Origin: Ekhidna sp.
GTDB taxonomy: Bacteria; Bacteroidota; Bacteroidia; Cytophagales; Cyclobacteriaceae
Reading direction: 5' to 3'
Assembly (NCBI GenBank): GCA_013214445.1
Contig: JABSPG010000071.1
Span: 1 to 6,119, forward strand
Length of the DNA stretch: 6,119 bases
The notes below the pieces were generated by a model. That model searched no databases and was not told where the DNA came from. It was given only the letters and a program-made list of their open reading frames with translations. Positions 1 to 6,119 of this stretch are shown here, piece by piece; the stretch's first letter is position 1, and each line of letters begins with the position of its first letter. The position numbers and the translations under genes are program-made.

Positions 1-1106
1 AGGACACCATCCCCATCATTATCGCTACTGCCGCCTCCACCACTATTTGTGAAATCACATTTCCATGCTGTCAGATCGTTGATTTTATGATTGTAAGTTT
101 TTACTATTTGATAGGAACCATCTTCTTTACTGATTTCAATTAATCTGGAACTTGCGTCGTTTGTGCCTACAAAAATTCGGTCTTGCCTGTCTATGGCCAT
201 AGAAGTAAGTTGGAAAGGGAAATTTTCAGCGCTGATTCTGGAGATGGTTGCAACTCCATTTACATCGTCAAGAGATATAAACTTGTACAGCCCCGAAAAA
301 CATGCTAGGTACAACGTGCCCTCTGAGTCGAAGGCCAAGTCACCACCTGCATTGCTATTGACGAAACCACTGATATCGTATCGTTGGATAACCGCATTTG
401 TTTCAGCATCTACCGTGTACATGGAATTACTATTTCCCATGTAGAAGATTCCATTTTTGTACTCAAAGCGAGGATATTGGCCATTGTATGGATTCCTGGT
501 AAATGCCACCTCGAAGCTCTCTGTATCAACATGATATTTATAGAGGGTCTTGTGTACATTGATATACACAATCCCATTTTCCTGGTCTAGTGCATTGGCT
601 ATAGATCCGCCCGGAAGATCCGGTAATGATGTTGTCAAATAATCATCAGAAGTGACATCAATTTCGTAAAACCCAGCCTGACCGTTAACAGCATATAGTC
701 GATCAATACAAGACGAATTCGTAGCATCCATCATGGGTAGGGCTACTTGACTTTGTTGTTGGCCGACGACTAAATTCGATCTTATAGATGCATTTGTTCC
801 ACGCTCTTCATAGATCAGATCGGTAACGTAGGATGGTATAGTCACCATTACATCCCGCCCATTATTGACGAAACTTCCAAATAGATGTTCATTTCCCTGG
901 GTATCCTTGAAATACATTGAAAAGGGATTTGTAGACCTATTTGTATTTAAGGTCAATTCCTTTTTAGTTGAAAAATCAAACTCATTGTCAAAAGCTAATT
1001 CTTGGTTTGGTTGATCTACTTCGATCTCATCTTCAAGAATTTTGTTGCAGGAGATCGCTATGAACATTAACAATGATAAGAGGTAGTGAATTCTTCTGTT
1101 GTTCAT
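1..1106 (-). CDS. Lipoprotein with beta-propeller-like domain and start of TSP3 repeats (C-terminus beyond window); probable LruC-type protein
   Basis: I translated this frame by hand: it is open from ATG at 1106 to base 1, giving 368 complete codons and no stop, so the gene continues past the left edge. Residues 1-20 form a lipoprotein signal peptide with a lipobox ending AISC (Cys20). Acidic residues soon after (EDE at 25-27) would fit surface export of a Bacteroidota lipoprotein, but this is uncertain. Residues 39-100 look like a small beta-domain (FDFSTKKELTL). Residues 133-350 contain repeated blade-like units (LYAVNG, IVYINVHKTLYKY, GIFYMGNSNSMYTVD, GTLYLACFSGLYKF, RIFVGTND) and suggest a six- or seven-bladed propeller. 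A Gly-rich linker (SGGGGSS, 355-361) leads into DNDGDGV, the start of a calcium-binding repeat. This layout resembles Bacteroidota proteins that end in an LruC domain; that is recall of the family, and the domain is not visible here. The start is preceded by an A-rich leader with GGA about 5 bases upstream. The role is unknown, probably a cell-surface or outer-membrane protein. Confidence 0.85.
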   Translation of the reverse strand, partial: MNNRRIHYLLSLLMFIAISCNKILEDEIEVDQPNQELAFDNEFDFSTKKELTLNTNRSTNPFSMYFKDTQGNEHLFGSFVNNGRDVMVTIPSYVTDLIYEERGTNASIRSNLVVGQQQSQVALPMMDATNSSCIDRLYAVNGQAGFYEIDVTSDDYLTTSLPDLPGGSIANALDQENGIVYINVHKTLYKYHVDTESFEVAFTRNPYNGQYPRFEYKNGIFYMGNSNSMYTVDAETNAVIQRYDISGFVNSNAGGDLAFDSEGTLYLACFSGLYKFISLDDVNGVATISRISAENFPFQLTSMAIDRQDRIFVGTNDASSRLIEISKEDGSYQIVKTYNHKINDLTAWKCDFTNSGGGGSSDNDGDGV

Positions 1107-1183
1107 TTCCGTTTTTTTACAAGTTTCTCGCATAATTCAGCCCTAATTGATATTATTAGGTGACTGGTATAATTCTTCTGTTG
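1089..1183. repeat. 13-bp direct repeat, copies at 1089-1101 and 1171-1183
   Basis: The sequence AATTCTTCTGTTG (CAACAGAAGAATT on the coding strand) occurs exactly at 1089-1101 and again at 1171-1183, 82 bases apart. One copy lies in codons 2-6 of the lipoprotein gene and the other in the gap upstream of it. It could be the trace of a small local duplication, a binding site, or chance. A 13-base match somewhere in a window this size is not surprising; finding both copies around one start codon is less expected. No function can be assigned. Confidence 0.45.
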
Positions 1184-1251
1184 AATGACACCATTAGTTT
1201 TAACTATTGGTTGATCTTTGTTTTCAGCATTGCAGGCGGCCATAACTGGCG
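1107..1251 (-). other. 145-bp gap between OmpA-family gene and lipoprotein gene
   Basis: This is the only sizeable non-coding stretch. On the minus strand I looked for a Bacteroidota-type promoter (TTG, about 20 bases, then TAnnTTTG) and for a sigma-70-like pair, and found neither in convincing form. There is no GC-rich hairpin followed by a T-run to end transcription after the OmpA-family gene. The last bases before the lipoprotein start are A-rich (GTAAAAAAACGGAA), which is a typical Bacteroidota translation-start context. Readthrough from the upstream operon is therefore possible, as is a promoter too degenerate to see by eye. Confidence 0.5.
1142..1160. repeat. Small inverted repeat CCTAAT-N7-ATTAGG
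   Basis: Six-base arms CCTAAT (1142-1147) and ATTAGG (1155-1160) flank a 7-base AT-rich spacer, centred about 45 bases upstream of the lipoprotein start. The size and position would suit an operator or a weak leader hairpin. The arms are short and AT-rich, and no T-run follows on either strand, so it is not a terminator. Chance occurrence is quite possible. Confidence 0.25.
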
Positions 1252-3339
1252 TTAGTTTCTCTCAAATGCTGCAAGCCTGTGTTTGCTTTTCTGTTTGTTT
1301 ATCTCAATTCGAATCTCTGTTCTTCTATTTTGCTGATGTTCGTCTTCATTGCAACCATAGGTGCAATCATTGAGCGTTTGTTCTTCTCCATAGCTCCCAA
1401 TAAATATTCGTTCGGCTTCAATCCCATTTAGAATTAGGTAATCTCTAGCAGACTCTACCCTTCTCTTTGACAACAGCTGGTTGTATTGACTACTTCCGCG
1501 AACATCTGTATGAGCCTCCAGAATAATGTTCAACTCTGAGTCTTTGAGTAGATACTCTGAAATCCGATCAAGGCTATTGGATGCATCTGATCGAATGCTA
1601 TACTTGTCAAAATCATACAATAGATTGGTGAGATAGGTTTCTTTAATGATCTCAAGTTGCTGTTCTTTGAGATAGGTCTTTAACTGATTCATCTGTCCTG
1701 CGTATGGCACAAATTCGTCCTCTTGCTTATAAAAAAGTTGAGTGGTTGATTCGTTGTTGATTACCACCAGGATCTCTGTTTCTCTCCCATTCTGTTCCAT
1801 CCTAGTCAATGGCAATTTGTACGCTCTTTTTTCCAACCCATCGCGTAGTTCTTCTTCAATCTGGATGATGAGGTTGCTTTGATAGTAACCATCGGCAGAG
1901 CCTGTTACAAAGAAGGACGTTCCGGCTTCTACTCCAAAGGCATGAGATGTCTTAGAAACTGAAATACCATTGTCGCCAAGATGCGTCCGCATGGTCTTGA
2001 GTACATCGATTCGACCTTTTGAAGAAATCGGTTCCATTGTTATGGCATCAACGAGCGTCACATTTATTGCATAGTCATACACAAACAGTGAGTAGATGTC
2101 ATCTTCACCCATGCCTCCTGCTCTATTGCTACTGAAATAAGCTTTATTGGTGTCCTGGTAAAAGGAAATTCCAAAATCGTCGCTGTTTGTATTTACTGGA
2201 TAACCCATGTTTTCAGCTTCCTTATTTGAACCAATGACGTAACTGAATAGGTCTAAACCGCCCAATCCATAGTGTCCTTTACTGGAAAAGTATAGCACTC
2301 CATTGCTACGGATAAAAGGAAACATCTCGTCACGAGGGGTATTCACATTCGCTCCAAGGTTTTGGGGGCTGCTCCAGCGTCCATCCTTGAATTCAGCTTT
2401 GTATATGTCCACTCCACCGAAACCGCCGGGCATATCGCTAGCGAAGTAGATGGTCTTTCCATCATCGGTAATAGATGGGTGCGCAGTGCTGTATTCATCG
2501 CTATTGTGAATGAATTCGGTTGGTTGAGACCAATCCGAACCATTCGTTGATTCTGAATAATAGATTTTTAGTTTGTTGATCCCATCTTTCGATAATCCCA
2601 TTCTACTTCTATGAAAATTGTTTCTTGAAAAGAACATCTTATTCCCACCATCAAAAAAGGTGGAGGGGCCCTCATGAAAACTTGTGTTGATGTTTGAATG
2701 GAATTCGGTAACGACTCCCTCATCGATGGTATAGAGCTCCAGGAAGTTACTCTGATCCCAGAGATGTTTTCTCCCAGAGTTTTCCCTGCCTGACACAAAA
2801 ACAATCTGCCCATTTCGATGAATTGGGCTAAAGTCCTTGTGTGAACTATTGAATGTTGCCCATTGAACATCATACGCATGCTCATTTCTAAATAATTCGT
2901 CTCTTCGACGCAATGATTCTACCTTCTTAGCAATCCATTCTTCTTTGTGAGCTAGTTTCTCAAAAATGCCTAAGGCTCTATCGTATTTACCATTAGCCTT
3001 AAGCATCTGTGCATAATGTATCCAATCATCATCACTTGCAAATGCTTTATTTTCGATTGCTTGGCGGTACCAAAATTCCGCATCTGTGGTGCTATTCATT
3101 AATCGGTAAGTATCTGCTAACTTAAGCTGGACCTTTGGACTCATTCTGATTTCTAATGTACGTTTGTAGTGAGCAGCAGCTCCCGCAAAATGAAAGTGGT
3201 CAAATTTTCTGTCGGCTACAGCGAGTTCATGTCCAAATTTCTTTTCCTTTCGTACATCATAAGGATGGTCCTTTGCTTGGCCAAAAGCCATTGAGGTGGC
3301 CATTAATAGATACAAGACTTGTAGGATTACTATTCTCAT
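1252..3339 (-). CDS. OmpA-family protein with TPR-like, PD40 and peptidoglycan-binding domains (PorE-like)
   Basis: This complete 695-residue protein probably links an outer-membrane complex to the cell wall. Residues 1-20 are a signal peptide (likely cleavage AFG|QA) with no lipobox. Residues 38-150 form a helical TPR-like region. Residues 165-420 hold PD40/WD40-like blades, seen as SPIHRNGQIVFVSGR (171-185), HPSITDDGKTIYFASD (287-302), PFIRSNGVLYFSSKG (341-355) and GGVDIY/GGLDLF turns. Residues 424-490 look like a small carboxypeptidase-regulatory or CNA-B-like beta-domain. The OmpA domain at 570-682 starts LLYDFDKYSIR. It has HTD with Asp612 and Arg627 fifteen residues later, the pair that grips diaminopimelate in OmpA-like domains, and ends NRRTEI. 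The only cysteines are 659 and 663 (CTYGC), before EDEHQQNRRTE. The same domain order is known from PorE of the Porphyromonas T9SS and from many PorP/SprF-linked proteins. The start is ATG, 4 bases after the preceding stop. A basic tail (KQKSKHRLAAFERN) extends past the OmpA fold. I am confident of the family but not of orthology to PorE. Confidence 0.95.
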   Translation of the reverse strand: MRIVILQVLYLLMATSMAFGQAKDHPYDVRKEKKFGHELAVADRKFDHFHFAGAAAHYKRTLEIRMSPKVQLKLADTYRLMNSTTDAEFWYRQAIENKAFASDDDWIHYAQMLKANGKYDRALGIFEKLAHKEEWIAKKVESLRRRDELFRNEHAYDVQWATFNSSHKDFSPIHRNGQIVFVSGRENSGRKHLWDQSNFLELYTIDEGVVTEFHSNINTSFHEGPSTFFDGGNKMFFSRNNFHRSRMGLSKDGINKLKIYYSESTNGSDWSQPTEFIHNSDEYSTAHPSITDDGKTIYFASDMPGGFGGVDIYKAEFKDGRWSSPQNLGANVNTPRDEMFPFIRSNGVLYFSSKGHYGLGGLDLFSYVIGSNKEAENMGYPVNTNSDDFGISFYQDTNKAYFSSNRAGGMGEDDIYSLFVYDYAINVTLVDAITMEPISSKGRIDVLKTMRTHLGDNGISVSKTSHAFGVEAGTSFFVTGSADGYYQSNLIIQIEEELRDGLEKRAYKLPLTRMEQNGRETEILVVINNESTTQLFYKQEDEFVPYAGQMNQLKTYLKEQQLEIIKETYLTNLLYDFDKYSIRSDASNSLDRISEYLLKDSELNIILEAHTDVRGSSQYNQLLSKRRVESARDYLILNGIEAERIFIGSYGEEQTLNDCTYGCNEDEHQQNRRTEIRIEINKQKSKHRLAAFERN

Positions 3340-3343
3340 TTTC

Positions 3344-4249
3344 TTAAAAATATCTTGGGCTTAAAATCTTTCTTGTGGGTAGCTCAAAGATGTAGTTGAG
3401 CATTATTTCGTGTGACTGAGCTTCCACTTCTGATAAAGTAAAATCAGTAGCATAGCTGATCATTAACTGCGGGTTTACTTGCAGACCAATTAATCCATCT
3501 AAGCTGTCCAGTGATCGATAGGAGGCGCCAAGCCAAACCACCGATTTGATTAAGAGATTAGCATTGATATCTACTTGAACAGGTGCGCCCTGGACTGCCT
3601 TCAAGAGTACATTGGGCTTTAGGGTATAATTGAAACCTAAATTGAATGCATAGCCTGCAGTAACATAGTAGTGTCTAACCAAGTCGGAAAAGGTCTGGTC
3701 AGGATTTCCTATGTCCAACCTCGTATTTATCAACTGCGGCGATGATACTCCTAGATACGCTCTTTCTGAGTGCACCATCAATCCTGCTCCCACGTTCCAG
3801 GCCATTTCACTGATTCTTCCCAAACCTTCATTGTCGTTGATCCCCAGGTTGGCAATAGTATAATCGACGGTGTAATTATGCGTGCTTCCCTGCAGACCCA
3901 TGGACAACTGGACGTCTCTGCTGATTTGTAGACGATAGGCAAAGCTGAACTGTCCACCGTATTCAGTGGACAAACCGAGTTTGTCTCTATAAAGAACAGC
4001 CCCCATAGAAACTGGCCTATTTCGTATAGGGCTATGAATTGACACTGCCTGTGTGCTTGGTGCGCCTTCAAATCCTACCCATTGCTCTCTAAGAACGAAG
4101 CTGGTACTTAAACCTTCATGAACACCTGCATAGGCCGGGTTAATGCCAAGTCCGTTAAACATGTAGTGAGTTACCATATACTGTTGCTGTGCTTTCGAAA
4201 TCATTGGCATCAAAAGAGCACCAAGGAGTATGGCTTTTAAGTAATTCAT
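3344..4249 (-). CDS. PorP/SprF-family type IX secretion system outer-membrane protein
   Basis: This complete 301-residue protein is predicted to form an outer-membrane beta-barrel. Residues 1-20 are a signal peptide (likely cleavage SKA|QQQ). The family hallmarks are visible in order: YMFNGLGINPAYAGV (29-43), REQWVGFEGAPSTQ (54-67), YLGVSSPQL (165-173), VQVDINANLLI (224-234), VWLGASYR (238-245) and SHEIMLNYIFEL (279-290). It ends in SPRYF; the terminal Phe suits recognition by the barrel-assembly machinery. In the family, PorP is a T9SS component that works with PorE and the PorK/PorN ring, while SprF-like paralogues sit beside genes for type B sorted adhesins and are needed to display them. 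The gene directly upstream here encodes such a protein, so the SprF-like, dedicated-partner role is the better guess, by inference. The start is ATG, 4 bases after the preceding stop with no Shine-Dalgarno, which suggests translational coupling. The length is typical for the family. Confidence 0.97.
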   Translation of the reverse strand: MNYLKAILLGALLMPMISKAQQQYMVTHYMFNGLGINPAYAGVHEGLSTSFVLREQWVGFEGAPSTQAVSIHSPIRNRPVSMGAVLYRDKLGLSTEYGGQFSFAYRLQISRDVQLSMGLQGSTHNYTVDYTIANLGINDNEGLGRISEMAWNVGAGLMVHSERAYLGVSSPQLINTRLDIGNPDQTFSDLVRHYYVTAGYAFNLGFNYTLKPNVLLKAVQGAPVQVDINANLLIKSVVWLGASYRSLDSLDGLIGLQVNPQLMISYATDFTLSEVEAQSHEIMLNYIFELPTRKILSPRYF

Positions 4250-4253
4250 ATTG

Positions 4254-6119
4254 TTAGTGTTTTAGTGTCAAAAATCCCTTAACCGAACCTGATCCATCCC
4301 CCTTTTCAATGACATAGAAATAGGTCCCGTCGGGTAATTCTCCTGCGGACGAGGTATTGCCGATTCCTTCAAACCTTTTATTACTATTCAGATTCTCATA
4401 TCCTTTGGTCTGCCACACCTTGTTTCCCCATCGATTGAAAATGAATACACTATTCTCAGGAAAAGCATCGATGTTTTCAATTTTGAGGTAGTCATTGAGT
4501 CCATCATTGTTTCTCGTTATGATCATGGATACTTCTACCTCCCCGACGCTGGGAATGGACTGCTCTACCACCGTGATCGTTAGCGTTGAATTTGCCGTTG
4601 ACTGACCGTCAGAGACTTGGTATTCCATTTGAATAGTCCCTAGAAATGATGGATTTGGAAAAAAGCTGTAGCTACCATCCCTATATATTGCAAGAGCACC
4701 TTGTGGTAATGAAACAGTAGTACCTAAGGGATAGGATCCTCCTTCATATAAGATACTAATAAGTGTGAGTTGATCTGATTCAGGATCCGTATCATTGCTC
4801 AACAGACCTAGCATAGAATCTACGATCAGCGTGTCACCTTGTTGAATTTGTGCTACATCTGGATTTGCTTCTGGGCTTTCATTTACTGCGCTAGTCATTA
4901 GTTGGATATAGACTATTCCTATGTTGGATACACCACCCTCTATATCTGCTATGGTATAGGTGAGAGAGTCCACCGTAGATTCATCAAGATCTCCCTGATA
5001 AGTTATTGTTCCGTCACTATTGGGATATACAGATCCATATAGCGGAACTGTGATCAGGTTGATCGATTCAAGGTCAATTTCACTATCAATGTCAAAGTCA
5101 TTTCCAACAATGTTGATTTTTGCAGACGTAAGGGCTTCAATACTGATGGTGTCGTTCTCCGCCACTGGGTTGTCGTTTACCGGAACCACCTGTATGGTGA
5201 TCGTGCTTGGATGACTGATATTGGATCCATCAGAAACTGTGACCGTCAATACTCGATTTCCAGCTTTAGGTGTAGCTCGATTCGTATGTTGATATTGGAG
5301 CTTTTCAAGGATTTCTTCGCAAGTTTCGAAATCGAGCCTAGCATCCCCTGTGGATGTGTAAAATGAAAATACATTATCGATAAATGTAATGTTTACATTT
5401 TCTTCATTGACTCTGACTGTAACGGGATTGCTTGCTGATGAACTCAAAGAGAATTGCATACCCTCGATAATCAAAAGCTCCTCTCCCATATCCAGTACTC
5501 CAGCTACTACAATACTCATTTCACTGAATGTGTCATTGTTTGCATCCTGGATACTGGCACTGTCTAAAACATTTGTTGCTGCATCGTCTTCCACGAAAGT
5601 CATTGTATGATCTGTTCCACTTCCATCTTCCCCAAGATCAACTAATGGGATACAGAGGCTTAAATTGCGATCTATGTAGTCATTAGTAGGTTGAGTATAG
5701 CCGTCTACCACACTTACGACTACTCCCTGCTGATTTACTGTCGGTGTACCTAACCCTAGTAGTCCATCAGAATCGTCATCAGAGAACTGAGCTTCAGTTA
5801 CATCATTGCATCCATCGTCATCAGCATCAAGATCTTGGTGGTTGGGTATTCCATCTCCGTCAGTATCGCTGATGATATAGTTTATTGAACCACCATTGGG
5901 ATCATCTTGCACCTCGTCTGGAATACCATCTGTTCCGACTGGACTATCCACTACTCCATCCAAATGTGATGCTTGGTGACCAGCTTCTACAGCATCGTAT
6001 ATCCCATCATTATCACTATCTAAATCGAGGTGATCGTATATCCCATCATTATCTGTATCAATGGCCAGGGGGAGAATGCTGGGATTTTCAATTCGTATCT
6101 TATGTTCGTTCTTTGCTGC
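4254..6119 (-). CDS. Large secreted surface protein, C-terminal part: TSP3-like and cadherin/Ig-like repeats plus type B T9SS sorting domain (5' end beyond window)
   Basis: The frame is open from the right edge to TAA at 4254-4256, giving 621 visible residues; the start lies outside the window. Residue numbers count from the edge. Residues 21-46 are two 13-residue Asp-rich calcium-binding units (DTDNDGIYD, DSDNDGIYD); further units lie at 56-69 and 83-104 (DTDGDGIPN, DADDDGCND), followed by a conserved stretch to about 156. Residues 168-316 are a cadherin-like module (FVEDDAATNV, YQHTNRATPKAGNRVLTVTVSDG, VVPVND). Residues 317-406 and 414-517 are two more Ig/cadherin-like modules with NDFDIDSE and NDTDPESD linkers. 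Residues 530-621 are the gliding motility-associated C-terminal domain (VFIFNRWGNKVWQTKGYEN, LPDGTYFYVIEKGDG, GFLTLKH), the type B signal for T9SS export. Its entry motif reads TRNNDGLND where the family usually has a Pro in place of Arg. The likely role is a calcium-stabilised adhesin or surface filament. The partner binding target is unknown. Confidence 0.93.
   Translation of the reverse strand, partial: AAKNEHKIRIENPSILPLAIDTDNDGIYDHLDLDSDNDGIYDAVEAGHQASHLDGVVDSPVGTDGIPDEVQDDPNGGSINYIISDTDGDGIPNHQDLDADDDGCNDVTEAQFSDDDSDGLLGLGTPTVNQQGVVVSVVDGYTQPTNDYIDRNLSLCIPLVDLGEDGSGTDHTMTFVEDDAATNVLDSASIQDANNDTFSEMSIVVAGVLDMGEELLIIEGMQFSLSSSASNPVTVRVNEENVNITFIDNVFSFYTSTGDARLDFETCEEILEKLQYQHTNRATPKAGNRVLTVTVSDGSNISHPSTITIQVVPVNDNPVAENDTISIEALTSAKINIVGNDFDIDSEIDLESINLITVPLYGSVYPNSDGTITYQGDLDESTVDSLTYTIADIEGGVSNIGIVYIQLMTSAVNESPEANPDVAQIQQGDTLIVDSMLGLLSNDTDPESDQLTLISILYEGGSYPLGTTVSLPQGALAIYRDGSYSFFPNPSFLGTIQMEYQVSDGQSTANSTLTITVVEQSIPSVGEVEVSMIITRNNDGLNDYLKIENIDAFPENSVFIFNRWGNKVWQTKGYENLNSNKRFEGIGNTSSAGELPDGTYFYVIEKGDGSGSVKGFLTLKH
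5994..6053 (-). repeat. Near-identical DNA repeats encoding tandem calcium-binding units
   Basis: Two 21-base identical blocks at 5994-6014 and 6033-6053, 39 bases apart, encode the same seven residues DNDGIYD in consecutive 13-residue units. The 12-base core CCCATCATTATC also appears at 12-23, in the lipoprotein gene, where it encodes DNDG. The repeats are explained by the protein motif, but identity at the DNA level, including third codon positions, suggests fairly recent duplication or slippage inside the adhesin gene. Confidence 0.75.

Noticed and set aside
163..590. Two overlapping plus-strand open frames of 93 and 68 codons
   Set aside because: They are antisense to the lipoprotein frame, which has a signal peptide and coherent repeat units. 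They lack recognisable domains.
1239..1250. Hairpin GCCA-TAAC-TGGC just after the OmpA-family stop, considered as a terminator
   Set aside because: The stem is only 4 bp and no T-run follows in the direction of transcription.
2343..2885. Open frames of 62-105 codons on both strands
   Set aside because: They lie inside the PD40 region of the OmpA-family gene in other frames and have no recognisable features.
3778..4071. 97-codon minus-strand frame
   Set aside because: It is out of frame inside the PorP/SprF-family gene, whose family motifs cover the same bases.
5020..5610. Two plus-strand frames of 64 and 73 codons
   Set aside because: They are antisense to cadherin/Ig-like modules with well-kept motifs. 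Their hydrophobic look comes from the complement of Asp/Val-rich codons.
5994..6053. Regularly spaced identical blocks considered as a CRISPR-like array
   Set aside because: There are only two copies, the spacing is 39 bases (13 codons), and they lie in a coding frame for calcium-binding repeats.
1..6119. Mobile elements, tRNA or rRNA genes, toxin-antitoxin or defence genes
   Set aside because: No transposase motifs, terminal repeats, tRNA-like folds or defence domains were seen. Nearly the whole window is covered by four co-directional genes.

Overview
The window looks like chromosomal DNA from a member of the Bacteroidota, most likely a Cytophagia- or Flavobacteriia-like organism with a type IX secretion system (T9SS). 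Three things point there: a C-terminal 'gliding motility-associated' (type B) T9SS sorting domain, a PorP/SprF-family barrel protein, and an OmpA-family protein with TPR and PD40 repeats. None of the starts has a strong Shine-Dalgarno sequence, and the leaders are A-rich, as is usual in this phylum. Genus and species cannot be read from the sequence.

All four genes lie on the minus strand, so transcription runs from the right edge to the left. (1) 6119-4254: the C-terminal 621 residues of a large secreted surface protein whose start lies beyond the right edge. It carries Asp-rich calcium-binding (TSP3-like) repeats, cadherin/Ig-like modules and the sorting domain. (2) 4249-3344: a complete PorP/SprF-family outer-membrane protein. 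(3) 3339-1252: a complete 695-residue periplasmic/outer-membrane protein with a TPR-like region, PD40 blades, a small beta-domain and a peptidoglycan-binding OmpA domain. (4) 1106 to the left edge: the N-terminal 368 residues of a lipoprotein with a predicted beta-propeller, a Gly-rich linker and the start of another Asp-rich calcium-binding repeat. Its C-terminus is outside the window. The frame is open through to base 1.

Genes 1-3 are separated by exactly 4 bases each and are almost certainly one operon. A reasonable model is a secretion and display unit. The large protein is exported by the T9SS through its type B domain, the PorP/SprF partner assists its export or holds it at the outer membrane, and the OmpA-family protein ties the assembly to peptidoglycan. 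The lipoprotein follows after 145 bases with no convincing terminator or promoter between, so it may be a fourth member or a separate unit. Its N-terminal half resembles the Bacteroidota lipoproteins that end in an LruC domain, but that domain would be outside the window.

The arrangement is a known Bacteroidota theme, not a new system. The points worth a second look are the variant sorting-domain motif, the lipoprotein linked to this operon, and a small direct repeat and inverted repeat in the only sizeable gap.
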